This document shows positions 55,717 through 64,000 of a DNA stretch of 64,000 bases, piece after piece. The position numbers and the translations under genes are program-made. The stretch covers positions 1 to 64,000 of the forward strand of contig CAVSFF010000003.1 of the NCBI GenBank assembly GCA_963727285.1, written 5' to 3'. Each line of letters opens with the position of its first letter. Within the stretch, counting starts at the first letter, position 1. The notes beneath the pieces were generated by a model, which did not search any database, was not told where the DNA came from, and saw nothing but the letters and a program-made list of their open reading frames with translations. The stretch is from CAITWD01 sp963727285. GTDB lineage: Bacteria; Actinomycetota; Thermoleophilia; Miltoncostaeales; Miltoncostaeaceae.

Positions 55717-55761
55717 ATCCCAGAGTGTGGCAGGGCGGCGAGATGCGCGCCGCCGAGGCGG

Positions 55762-56316
55762 TCAGGAGTCGAACGCGAATCCGAGTTGAGTGGCGTCGTC
55801 GCCGGGCGCAGGCTGTGCAACCAGGGTGGCGGGCGAAGCGGTCGGGCCGTGATCCTCGGCCGCTGCCTGCTGGGCAAGACGGTCTGCCCGCTCGTTGGCC
55901 TCGTGCCCCGCATGCCCGCGCACGAGGGTCGTGCGCACGCGGTTGTGGCGCGCCAGCTCGCGGATCATCCGCTCCCAGAGTTCGCGGTTGGCCACCGGCT
56001 GCTTGGCTGCCGTTCGCCATCCGCGACGCTGCCAGCCGCTGAGCCACCCCTGCGAGATGGCGTTCGCCACGTACGTGGAATCGGTGACGAGCTCGACGTC
56101 GGCGCCGGACGGAACGGCCGCCAGGCCCTCGAGTGCGGCAGTGAGCTCCATCCGGTTGTTGGTCGACGGGGCCTCACCGCCGGTCAGCACCACCTCGCGG
56201 CCGTGGGCGTCGTGCAGGATCGCCGCCCAGCCGCCGCGGCTGTCGGCGGTGCCATTGCCCGAGCATGCGCCGTCGGTGACAAGGGTGACTGGGGAGATCA
56301 GGTGGGCATCGGTCAT
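55762..56316 (-). CDS. rnhA: Ribonuclease HI with C-terminal extension
   Basis: RNase HI removes RNA from RNA-DNA hybrids such as R-loops and primers. The catalytic carboxylates are Asp15 (TDGACSGNG), Glu57 (NNRMELTAALEG), Asp79 (VTDSTYVANAI) and Asp145 (VRGHAGHEANERAD). WQRRGWRTAAKQPVANRELW is the handle region. The fold ends near residue 150, and the last 30 residues form a flexible tail that finishes TQLGFAFDS, which resembles the QLxLF-type peptide that docks proteins on the sliding clamp. The ATG at 56316 follows TAGGGT by 8 bases. It is divergent from the pilin genes. Confidence 0.93.
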   Translation of the reverse strand: MTDAHLISPVTLVTDGACSGNGTADSRGGWAAILHDAHGREVVLTGGEAPSTNNRMELTAALEGLAAVPSGADVELVTDSTYVANAISQGWLSGWQRRGWRTAAKQPVANRELWERMIRELARHNRVRTTLVRGHAGHEANERADRLAQQAAAEDHGPTASPATLVAQPAPGDDATQLGFAFDS

Positions 56317-56324
56317 GGAGTAGG

Positions 56325-56330
56325 ACCCTA
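56325..56330 (-). promoter_or_regulatory. Putative -10 box, leaderless start of rnhA
   Basis: TAGGGT on the minus strand lies 8 bases from the rnhA ATG, with no ribosome-binding site between. Confidence 0.35.
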
Positions 56331-56475
56331 GCGCGGGCTGCCGGGGAACAAAATTTGGTCACAGGCGTTAAGTATCTGTTAGCGCGGCCGACATTAGGTG
56401 TGCCTGGGATTCCGCTCCCCCTTCATTTGGCGGGGCTCCCCGACCAGGCATCAACGTTCTCTTGGAGGAGACCTG

Positions 56476-56907
56476 ATGATCAATCGAATCCGAAACCGCG
56501 CAGAGCGGCAGAAGGGTTTCACCCTGATCGAACTCCTCGTGGTCGTGATCATCATTGGCCTCCTGGCTGCGATCGCGATCCCGACGTTCCTCGGGCAGCA
56601 GGGCAAGGCAAACGACGCCGCAGCTGAGTCGCTGCTGCGCAACGCGGCAAGCGACATGGAAGCCGCATACTCGAGCACCCAGAGCTACTCGGCCATCACC
56701 GTGGCCCAGCTTGCGGCGATCGAGCCGGCTGTGACGTTCCAGACCACCGCCGCGACTGCGGCCAACAACCAGGTCCAGGTCACTGTGACCGCCAACGGCT
56801 ACTCGCTGGACACCACCAGCAAGAGTGGTAAGGCCTTCGACTACACCAAGGACCTCACCAAGACGCCGCCCGTGTCCCGCACCTGTGGTACCGGCTGCAC
56901 CTGGTAA
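56476..56907 (+). CDS. pilA: Type IV pilin, major-type
   Basis: This 143-residue prepilin has a short basic leader (MINRIRNRAERQKG) and is cut after Gly14, leaving FTLIELLVVVIIIGLLAAIA as the polymerising helix, with Glu at position +5. The rest is a small head domain of Ser, Thr and Ala, ending with CGTGC, a likely disulfide loop. It is preceded by GGAGGAG six bases before the ATG, the strongest ribosome site in the window, which fits a protein made in large amount. A hairpin terminator follows the stop, suggesting an own transcript. The second pilin, 355 bases later, is very similar. Confidence 0.95.
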   Translation: MINRIRNRAERQKGFTLIELLVVVIIIGLLAAIAIPTFLGQQGKANDAAAESLLRNAASDMEAAYSSTQSYSAITVAQLAAIEPAVTFQTTAATAANNQVQVTVTANGYSLDTTSKSGKAFDYTKDLTKTPPVSRTCGTGCTW

Positions 56908-56931
56908 GCACCGCCCGCACGACCGCATCAT

Positions 56932-56957
56932 CGAGGGCCCGCTTCGGCGGGCCCTCG
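56932..56957 (+). terminator. Rho-independent-type hairpin after the first pilin
   Basis: CGAGGGCCCGC (56932-56942) and GCGGGCCCTCG (56947-56957) form a perfect 11-bp stem closed by a TTCG tetraloop. It lies 24 bases after the stop. No U-tract follows, as is common in high-GC actinobacteria. Confidence 0.7.
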
Positions 56958-57261
56958 CGCGTTATCGGGGCCGGCCGAGATGCCCGCGACCCACGTAGCG
57001 GTGGTGACCGTCTCCGAGATGTGCGACGGGCGGGTTCGGTCGCCGCACCGCCCGGCGGCGGCCCCGCGCGAGCCACGTGCTCACCGACCGCGCCACGCCG
57101 GACGGGATCCGTCCCGTCACAATCAGGCAGAGTCCCTGCTCATTGCGGGTTTACGAGGGGCACTGCGGAATCTCCGGCCCGGGATATCAAGTACGCCCCG
57201 GGTCGGTCGATGAGACCTCAAGCGCAGACGGTCCCCAGACACGTCGGCGCCGGAGATTCCC
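56958..57261. other. Spacer between the two pilin genes
   Basis: No recognisable gene is present. The interval should hold the promoter of the second pilin, but no clear boxes are seen. A GGAG lies 6 bases before the ATG at 57262. Confidence 0.4.
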
Positions 57262-57721
57262 ATGCAGACCGCCCCCGAAAGTTTCGCGATGTTCCCCGAT
57301 ATCCGTTCCCGCGCCACCGGGCAGCGGGGCTTCAGCCTCATCGAATTGCTCGTCGTCGTCGTGATCATCGGCCTGTTGGCCGCGATCGCGATCCCGACCT
57401 TCCTCGGGCAGCAGGGTACGGGCCAAGGACGCGGCCGCAGAATCGCTGCTGCGCACGGCTGCATCCGAGATCGAGGCCGCCTACACCAACACCCAGGCGT
57501 ACGCGTCGATCACCCCGGCCCAACTGAACGCACTCGAACCGTCGATCACGTTCCAGGCGACCGCGGCCACGGCCGCAAGCAACCAGGTGCAGGTGACGGT
57601 GTCCGCAAACGGCTATTCGCTTCAGACGACGAGCGCGAGCGGAACGGGCTTCACGTATGCCAAGGATCTGACGAAGTCTCCGGTGGTCTCGCGCACGTGC
57701 GGGACCGGGTGCAGCTGGTGA
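57262..57721 (+). CDS. pilA: Second type IV pilin, one frameshift
   Basis: The ATG at 57262, preceded by GGAG, gives MQTAPESFAMFPDIRSRATG and a class III signal ending QRG, cut before FSLIELLVVVVIIGLLAAIA with Glu at +5. After a base error near 57,418 the frame continues AKDAAAESLLRTAASEIEAA and matches the first pilin residue by residue over most of its length, ending CGTGCSW. The repaired protein has about 152 residues. The leader is 10 residues longer than that of the first pilin. Two near-identical pilins may form mixed fibres, or one may be a reserve copy. Because the sequence is so conserved after the break, a sequence error is the likeliest cause. Confidence 0.9.
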
Positions 57722-57941
57722 GGCCGGCGAGCACTCATCCCGGTGCATCGCGGCGATCGGCCGCCGCCCCGACGACGAGCTCCCGCCGCGTCTTCGGCAC
57801 GAGTCCCCGGACCCCGGGCGTCGTCAGGGAAGACGGCGTGTCGCAAGGCTCAGTGTTTTCGCGCTGGGCGCCGATAGACAGAGCGTCGGGTCCGATGACC
57901 CGGCGGTCCCATCGAGCGCAGCGCCAGCCAAGGATGAGCAC

Positions 57942-60594
57942 GTGACGCAGCCAAACGACTTCGAGCATCCGCCCGCGTTCACCGCGGCAGCCGGCCGTCC
58001 GGATGCGACGGCCGCGGCGCTCCCGGCGACTGGGCTGGAAACGGACGGCCGTCGTCGCCGCGGCCGCGGGCCTGTCCGCCGTCATCGCATTGGGCGCCGG
58101 TGCCGCGTCGGCCGCGACCGGATCGGCGCACAACGCACCGCTGGTCCCTCCGACCAACAACGCCACGTCCCCGTTCCGCGCGGATCCCGGGTCAAGCCTG
58201 CCGACGGGCCTGATTCCGAATCAGACCGTGACGCCAATCGTTGCTCCGCTCCATCCGGTCGTGCTGTCGTGGAGCCCGGTCCCCGGCGCCGTGAATTACA
58301 TCGTCGAGGTGTCCGCGTCCCCGGGCTTTCAAAAGGTCGTCTGGAGCAAGCAGACGGACCAGCCCCAAATCGCACCGGACGCGATTCTGGGCGACGGAAC
58401 CTACTGGTGGCGTGTCACCGCGATCGACAGCGCCGGAACCCATGGGATCACCAGCGGCGTTGCCACGTTCGCCAAGCGATGGGCCGGTACGGTCACCGGT
58501 GGCGTGCTCTCCGACACCCCGGGCGGAGCCGCATCGAGCCTGATTCGTGTCACCCCGTACCTGCGGTGGGCCCCCGTGTCGGGTGCCGCCTACTACCAGG
58601 CACAGATCGCCGCGGGCAACCAGTTTGCCGCGCCCGTGTTCGACTCCGGGCTGATCACCGATCCCGGCGTCGACCCGGGCCAGAATGCCGTCTTGCCGGA
58701 CGGCAACTACATCTGGCGCGTGCGGGCGTTCGACGCCGCCCACAACCCCGGTCCGTGGACGACCGAGTCGAGCTACCAGAAGGCCTGGGTGTCACCGACG
58801 ACAACCGCTCCGGATGACGGTGCGACGGTCAGCAACTTCGAACTGCAGTGGGACGCCGTTCCCGGCGCCGACTCCTATCAGGTCCAGGTCACCAAGGAAC
58901 AGTTCACCTTCACCGGGAGCCCCTTGGTGGTGAACTCGACGACGGCGAGCACCGCCTATGTCCCGAACCTCAGCGAAACCCAGTCGAAGTCCCTGGGGGT
59001 CGGCCAGTACTGGTGGCGCGTTCGGCCCGTCGTGCACGGCATCACCGGAAGCTGGAGTCCGGTGTCGACCTTTTCGATGGCCGCACCGTCGGGTGGTGCC
59101 GCGACACCGACCCTCACCTCCGACACCGCCGCCAGCACGACTGCGCTGACGCCGATCCTCAGCTGGACGCCGGTGACCGGCGCGCAGATCTACCGCGTCG
59201 ACGTGGCGACCGACAGCCAGTTCGACAACATCGTGTTCTCGGAGCTCACGTCCAATACCGCGTGGGCAATGCGGAGCCCGCTGCCGGACAACTCGATCAA
59301 CGGTGGGTACTACTGGCGCGTGATCTGGGGCAACAACGCGAGCGTCGATGACCCCCAGTACCAGGTCGACGAGTCGCTCGCCCCGACGGCAACATTCACC
59401 AAGCAGACCCAACCGACACTCGGCTCGGCCGCGACCGGCGTCCTCACCGGACCACCGGAGTTCTCGTGGTCGGACATTGCCGGAGCGGGGCAGTACCAGC
59501 TCCAGCTGAGCCGTGATCAGCAATTCGCCGACGGCTCGACCGCGAGCATGAGCGTGTACGGGCTCGGGACCCGATGGAACGCGACCCAGAACGCACCGCT
59601 CACGAGCGGCACCTGGTACTGGCGCGTCCGACCGCAGGACATTGCCGGAAACAGCCTGACCTACAGCAGTCCGGCCCAAAGCTTCGTGATCAATCCGCCC
59701 GCTCCCGGGCCGTCGGGTCCGGCCAACGGCGCCACGGTGATCGCATCTCCCGAACTCTCGTGGGCACCGGTCGACGGCGCGTGCAGCTATGACGTCCAGG
59801 TCTCCGACTCGACAACGTTCCCGGACATCTCCGGGAGCGGCGGGGGAACCATTCCCGGCGGGGCCAACACGGCGCAGACCGCCTGGGTGCCAACCGGCGC
59901 CGTCGTGTCACATGCCGGCACCTGGTTCTGGCGCGTTCGCGCGGAGCTGTGCAACAGCGATACCGGCGCGTGGAGCAACACGCAGTCGTTCGTCAGCCAG
60001 CTGCCGCCACAGTTCAATCTGAACCACATCCCGACCACGGTCGCCTACAACGCCAACATCACGGTGGCCGGTCAGCTCATCGCCAACGGGAGCCCGGTCT
60101 CGCACCCGGTGCTGACGCTCGAGCGCCGCCTGTACCCGAGCAACACCTACACCGCCGTGAAGCTGGTCCAGGCGGACGACAGCGGGCGCTTCGCCTTCAA
60201 TCTGACCATGACCCGCAGCGCCGACTGGCAGCTGCGGTGGTCGGGCAACCTGCCGTTCGATCAGGGGATCGCGTCGTTCAACGTGACGGTCGCTCCGCGG
60301 GTGTCGTTCACCCTGAACCGGTCGAAGGTCGTGCGCGGACGGCTGTACGGTGTCGCCGGCTTCGTGTACCCGATGCGGCCGGCATGGGTCCAGTACCAGA
60401 CCGCACACGGCTGGACGAACCTGGTCAAGGTCCCCGTCAAGTCGCGGTTCGCATTCAATGTGCGCGCCAACTTCAGTCCGGGCACCAAGCGCCTGCGTCT
60501 GTACAGCCCGACCGACGTGAATCACATGATCGCGTCGGCGGGCTCGAGCGCACGGAACCTCTTCGTCTACGACGTGATCGTGGTCAAGAAGTGA
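57942..60594 (+). CDS. Large secreted beta-sandwich repeat protein of the pilus locus
   Basis: A signal-type segment (KRTAVVAAAAGLSAVIALGAGAASA) is followed by about eight units of 90-100 residues of fibronectin-III look, each with a strand such as VVLSWSPVPGAVNYIVEVSA and an end such as GTYWWRVTAIDSAG, then two different sandwich domains (LTLERRLYPSNTYTAVKLVQ) at the C-terminus. The total is about 863 residues from the ATG at 58003. A GTG at 57942 with AAGGA before it opens another frame (TQPNDFEHPPAF) that could be the true N-terminus if one base is wrong near 58,015. Its stop overlaps the pilD GTG, tying it to the pilus system. I infer a surface adhesin or pilus-associated protein; no known pilin-like part is seen. 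Confidence 0.75.
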
Positions 60595-61370
60595 CGGGAG
60601 CGGCAACATCCGTTCCGACGTGGTGGTGGGCGCTGTGCGCCGGACTGCTCGGCTTGGCCATCGGATCGTTCTGGACCGTGGTGGTCTGGCGCTGGCCGCG
60701 TGGCGAATCCGTGGTGGCCCCCCGGTCGCACTGCACCGGCTGTGAGCGCACCCTCCACACGCATGAGCTGGTGCCGGTCGGATCGTGGCTGTGGCAACGC
60801 GGCCAGTGCCGCGGCTGCGGCTCCCGGATCCACTGGCGCTATCCGGCCATCGAGGCCGCGACCGGCCTTCTGGCGGCCGGGGCGATTCTGCACTTCGGGA
60901 TGACCCTGACGGGCATCGCGGCCGCATTGCTGGCGATGGTGCTCGTCCCGGTCGTCGTGATCGACCTGGAACATCAACTCATCCCGGACGTCATCGTCCT
61001 CCCGGCGGCCGCAGTCGGTCTCGCCCTGGGGATTGCCGCGCACCCCGACCGCTGGTGGGTGCCGATTCTCGCCGCTCTCGGTGCGGGCGGATTCATGTTT
61101 GCGCTGTGGCTCGCGTATCCCGGTGGGATGGGCCTCGGCGACGCGAAGTTCGCGCTGCTGTTGGGCGCGGTACTCGGACTCTCGGTGATTCCCGCCCTGG
61201 GCATCGCCTTCGCGGTCGGGGCGCTGCTGGGGATCGTGATGATCGCCCGGCACGGAGCCCAAGCACGCAAGACGGCAGTCCCGTTCGGTCCGTTCCTCGC
61301 CGCCGGCGCCCTCGTGGCGCTGGTGTGGGGGCCGACGATCGTCGACTGGTACACCTCGAAAATCGCCTGA
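60591..61370 (+). CDS. pilD: Prepilin peptidase PilD
   Basis: This 259-residue membrane enzyme cuts the pilin leader and methylates the new N-terminus. The N-terminal cytoplasmic loop has two CxxC pairs (SHCTGCERTL and GQCRGCGSRI) that bind zinc, as in PilD and unlike the shorter TadV-type peptidases. The two catalytic Asp are in VIDLEHQLIPDVIVLP and GGMGLGDAKFALLLGA. About eight helices are predicted. The GTG at 60591 overlaps the stop of the repeat-protein gene (GTGA), which makes it co-translated. pilM starts about 40 bases after its stop. Confidence 0.95.
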   Translation: MTGAATSVPTWWWALCAGLLGLAIGSFWTVVVWRWPRGESVVAPRSHCTGCERTLHTHELVPVGSWLWQRGQCRGCGSRIHWRYPAIEAATGLLAAGAILHFGMTLTGIAAALLAMVLVPVVVIDLEHQLIPDVIVLPAAAVGLALGIAAHPDRWWVPILAALGAGGFMFALWLAYPGGMGLGDAKFALLLGAVLGLSVIPALGIAFAVGALLGIVMIARHGAQARKTAVPFGPFLAAGALVALVWGPTIVDWYTSKIA

Positions 61371-61408
61371 CGGGAAAACGCCGTGAGCAACGACACAAGG
61401 ACAGTTTC

Positions 61409-62486
61409 ATGAGCTCGGTGGTTGCACTTGACCTGGGCTCGAGCGCGATCGCGGCGGTGGAGATCACCACGACACGCGAGCACGTGAGCGTCACGCACGC
61501 GAACGTCGAGCCGATTCCCGGTGGCCTGATCCATGACGGCGAAATCCAAGAGCCGGACGAGCTCGCGGATGTGGTGCGCCGCACCTGGAAGGCGGGCGGC
61601 TTCTCGGGGCGCCGCGTGCGCCTCGGCATCGCCAACCAGCGGGTGCTGGTCCGGGTGATCGACCTCCCCGTGCTCGCCGATCCCAAGGAACGCCGCGCGG
61701 CCGTCGCGTTCGAGGCGCAGGAGCATATCCCGATGCCGCTCGACCAGGCCGTCATGGACTTCCAGGGGATCGGGACCTTCCCGACCGACGGCGGTGAGCG
61801 CGAGCGGATCGTGGTCGTCGCGGCGCCAAGGGACATGATCGACGGGCTCGCCCACGTGGTGCGGCGCGCAAAGCTTCAACCCACGGGCATCGACCTCGAG
61901 GCATTCGCGATCCTGCGCGCACTGATGCCACCGGCCTCGGTGCTCGACGAGGGGTCGCCCGGATACCGAGGCCCAGGTCATCGTGCACGTCGGCGCGGAG
62001 GTCACCCACGTGATCGTCGCCGTCGACAGAAACTGCCACTTCACGCGCCTGGTCAACTTCGGCGGTAACGCGCTGACCCAGGCCGTCGCACAGCGACTCG
62101 AATGCTCGATCGAGCAGGCCGAAGCGCTCAAGATCACCTGCGGTCTGCTGGGCGACCCTCAGGGGCGCTGGGACCCGGATACCGTCGCGGAGGTTCAGCA
62201 CGCGCTGGCACTGGCGGCCCGGCCGCTCGTGCGCGAGGTCGTGCGGTCGCTGGACTACTACCGCTCCCAGCCCCAGTCCCGGAGTATCGAGAAGGTGGTG
62301 CTCTCCGGCGGGACGGCGCTCTGCATGGGGCTTGACCGGTACCTGCGCCAGGGGCTCAGCATCCCGGTCGAGATCGGCGACGCCGGCGGTCAGCTCGACG
62401 ACCGCGGGGGAATGTCAATGGCCATGGCGCATCGGGCGTCGGTCGCAATCGGACTCGCGATGGACGGCGGGGGGTCGGCACGATGA
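61409..62486 (+). CDS. pilM: Pilus assembly actin-like ATPase PilM, one frameshift
   Basis: The ATG at 61409 has AAGGACAG before it and opens SSVVALDLGSSAIAAVEIT, the phosphate-1 loop of the actin-like fold. GGLIHDGEIQEPDELADVVR and FEAQEHIPMPLDQAVMDFQG are PilM marks. A break near 61,965 shifts frame; the rest reads HVGAEVTHVIVAVDRNCHFT, LTQAVAQRLECSIEQAEALK and KVVLSGGTALCMGLDRYL (adenosine motif). The repaired length is about 358 residues. PilM sits in the cytoplasm and binds the N-terminus of PilN, linking the alignment complex to the motor. The last base group overlaps the pilN ATG. Confidence 0.93.
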
Positions 62487-63181
62487 GGGCGGTCAATCTT
62501 CTCCCCAAGACGTCGGGCCTGACCGGCCTGGTCACGAATCGTCCGCAGCTGCTGATCATCGGTGCCGTCGGCGCCGTCGCGATCATGGGGCTGTGGGGGT
62601 ACTCGGCCAACCAGTCGGCCGACTCGGCCAGCGCCCAGCTCACCCAGGCCCAGGTCGCCAAGTCCTCTCTCGATCAACAGGTTGCGGCACTCGGCGTCTA
62701 CAGCGAGCGTCAGCAGGCCGTCGCCGCCGCCCAGACGGTGGTCAACCAACTCGCCGTCGGCCGGACCAATTGGGAGCGGCTGATCCGTGATGTCGTGACC
62801 GTGCTGCCGACCGGAGTTTCCCTGAACACCATCAACGGCACGCTGCCGACCACGACCGGCACCTCCGCGGGATCATCCTCGAGCGGTGGCGGGGTCGGAC
62901 AGGCCAACACGACGGCCCCGCAGGGACTCCACATCGTCGGCGACGCCTATACCCAGGGAGAGGTTGCCATCACCCTCGCGCGCATCGCCACCGTCCCGGG
63001 ATTGGGCACGCCGCGACTGGCGTCCTCTCAGGTCACCAACACATCAGGGAAGAACGTCGTCGCGTTCACGATCGACGTACCCATCAACGTGCAGGCGCTC
63101 GACGTCTCGGCGGCGACGCCCGGAGCAGGATCGGCAGCCACGACCGCGGCGACGACCGCGGGGAGCGGGGGGACGCCGTGA
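62483..63181 (+). CDS. pilN: Pilus alignment protein PilN
   Basis: The 232-residue protein begins MRAVNLLPKTSG, matching the xxNLLPxx motif with which PilN binds PilM. One helix (LLIIGAVGAVAIMGLWGYSA, about 24-43) spans the membrane, then a coiled region (QAQVAKSSLDQQVAALGVYS) and a small ferredoxin-like domain around LIRDVVTVLPTGVSLNTING. A long Gly/Ser/Thr insert (TGTSAGSSSSGGG) is in the middle and another at the end. Its start overlaps the pilM stop (ATGA), and its stop overlaps pilO (GTGA). Confidence 0.93.
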   Translation: MRAVNLLPKTSGLTGLVTNRPQLLIIGAVGAVAIMGLWGYSANQSADSASAQLTQAQVAKSSLDQQVAALGVYSERQQAVAAAQTVVNQLAVGRTNWERLIRDVVTVLPTGVSLNTINGTLPTTTGTSAGSSSSGGGVGQANTTAPQGLHIVGDAYTQGEVAITLARIATVPGLGTPRLASSQVTNTSGKNVVAFTIDVPINVQALDVSAATPGAGSAATTAATTAGSGGTP

Positions 63182-63927
63182 AGCTCACGGCCAAACAAAA
63201 GGCGATCGCCGGAGCGGTCGGCACCGTCGCGATCATGGGGATCATCTACACACAGGTCGTGTCGCCCGCCAACTCGCGCGCCGACTCCGCCAACGCCCAG
63301 ATCGCGAAGATCCAGTCGGCGATTGCCGGGGACCGTACCCAGGTCACCCAGCTTGAGCGGCTCGCCTCCCGTCAGCCGGCCACGCTGGCACGGGCGTTTC
63401 GACTCGCCAAGGCCATCCCGCCCGGCACCCAGACGCCCGGGATGATTCTCGAGCTTCAGGCCCTCGCGAAAGCCTCGGACGTCACCCTCTCGCAGGTCCG
63501 CACCATCTCGACCACTCCGTTCGGGAGCCTCTCGGCGACCGTCTACGAGGTCGACGTGATCGGACGGTTCTTCAATGTCGATGACTTCATGTACCGCGTT
63601 CACCACCAGGTGGTCGTCTCGACATCCGGGAAGGTGGCAATCAAGGGTCGCCTCTACGCCGTCACCGGTGTGCAGATGACGCTGGCGAGCGGCTCGGGAT
63701 CGAGCGGCTCCGCGAGCGCAGGCGCGAGCTCGGTGCTTGCGACCCTGCAGCTGATGACCTTCTCGAGCGGATCGGGTGCCACGGGATCCACGGGCAGCAG
63801 CTCGGCGGGCGGCGCCTCCGGTGCCTCGGGGTCGAGCGGCGCGACCGGATCGACCGGCGCAACGGGATCGACCGGCTCGACCGGCGCAACGGGATCGACA
63901 ACGTCCGGAGCAGGAGGCCCAGGATGA
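63178..63927 (+). CDS. pilO: Pilus alignment protein PilO with Gly-X-Thr tail
   Basis: This 249-residue protein has one membrane helix near the N-terminus (AIAGAVGTVAIMGIIYTQVV), a coiled region (ADSANAQIAKIQSAIAGDRT) and a ferredoxin-like domain with PGMILELQALAKASDVTLSQ and VYEVDVIGRFFNVDDFMYRV, as in PilO, the partner of PilN. The C-terminal 50 residues are unusual: GATGST units with glycine every third residue and mainly threonine in the third place, in a run of seven triplets at 63838-63900. The next gene's ATG overlaps this stop. Confidence 0.9.
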   Translation: MKLTAKQKAIAGAVGTVAIMGIIYTQVVSPANSRADSANAQIAKIQSAIAGDRTQVTQLERLASRQPATLARAFRLAKAIPPGTQTPGMILELQALAKASDVTLSQVRTISTTPFGSLSATVYEVDVIGRFFNVDDFMYRVHHQVVVSTSGKVAIKGRLYAVTGVQMTLASGSGSSGSASAGASSVLATLQLMTFSSGSGATGSTGSSSAGGASGASGSSGATGSTGATGSTGSTGATGSTTSGAGGPG

Positions 63928-64000
63928 ACCGTCGCTACGTGATTGCGGGAGCCGCGGTCGTGGGGGTCGCCGGGCTGTGGTTCATGTTCGGTCAATCCGG
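63924..64000 (+). CDS. Start of the next pilus gene, cut by window edge
   Basis: The ATG at 63924 overlaps the pilO stop and reads MNRRYVIAGAAVVGVAGLWF, a short basic start and one hydrophobic segment. Only 25 codons are in the window. From the pilM-pilN-pilO order a small inner-membrane or periplasmic pilus protein is expected; it could also be a minor pilin gene or an unrelated one. The sequence shown is too short to choose. Confidence 0.55.
   Translation, partial: MNRRYVIAGAAVVGVAGLWFMFGQS

Noticed and set aside
56317..56475. c-di-GMP riboswitch before pilA
   Set aside because: The expected GEMM core could not be found in the leader.
1..64000. CRISPR array, insertion sequence or transposase
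   Set aside because: No regularly spaced repeats, no transposase motifs and no IS-like terminal repeats were seen in the window.

Overview
The window is high-GC DNA from a bacterium that I place in the Actinomycetota, most likely a Thermoleophilia/Solirubrobacterales-like lineage. The basis is the gene order hisS-aspS, mnmA, alaS-ruvX-mltG-aroE running straight into a type IV pilus locus, the frequent GTG/TTG starts with GTGA/ATGA stop-start overlaps, and the kinds of secreted TIM-barrel and PASTA proteins. The lineage is an inference from gene content, not a phylogeny.

Layout. Positions 1-9,500 hold remains of an exopolysaccharide/secondary-metabolite locus: a membrane protein, two family-4 glycosyltransferases, a flippase and a family-2 glycosyltransferase on the minus strand, then an adenylation-carrier-thioesterase protein and a chorismate-lyase-like protein on the plus strand. 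All of them are broken by several frameshifts. A TMEM175-type channel (minus) and a truncated phage terminase plus HNH nuclease follow (10.4-12.0 kb), lying beside tRNA-Glu and tRNA-Gln (12.4-12.6 kb), which looks like a decayed prophage at a tRNA site. From 12.6 to 28.7 kb there are two half-ABC exporters, a formiminotransferase-like protein and core translation genes (hisS, aspS, an IscU-like/MnmA fusion, alaS), then ruvX, mltG and aroE.

From 28.7 kb a type IV pilus system starts (pilB, pilT, pilC). It resumes at 56.5-64 kb with two pilA genes, a large secreted beta-sandwich-repeat protein, pilD, pilM, pilN, pilO and the start of one more gene. Between the two pilus blocks lie secreted wall-associated proteins (two TIM-barrel proteins, one with a PASTA domain, an M23-like peptidase, SpoIID), an MFS transporter, a hydrolase, a very large phosphoribosyltransferase-kinase-HAD fusion coupled to a second kinase, several phosphatases, a LOG-family protein, the methionine genes metY-metX-metW, a site-2 protease and RNase HI.

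Many genes that must be intact in a living cell (aspS, mnmA, pilT, pilC, metW, pilM) are each interrupted by about one frameshift. I read these as single-base sequence errors rather than real mutations. The frameshift density is much higher in the first 9.5 kb, so there the choice between true pseudogenes and poor sequence cannot be made from the sequence alone. The most unusual observations are the PRTase-kinase-HAD fusion with its coupled kinase, the scaffold-MnmA fusion lacking the third cluster ligand, a set of leaderless-looking promoters, and the chorismate-lyase-like plus A-T-TE pair.
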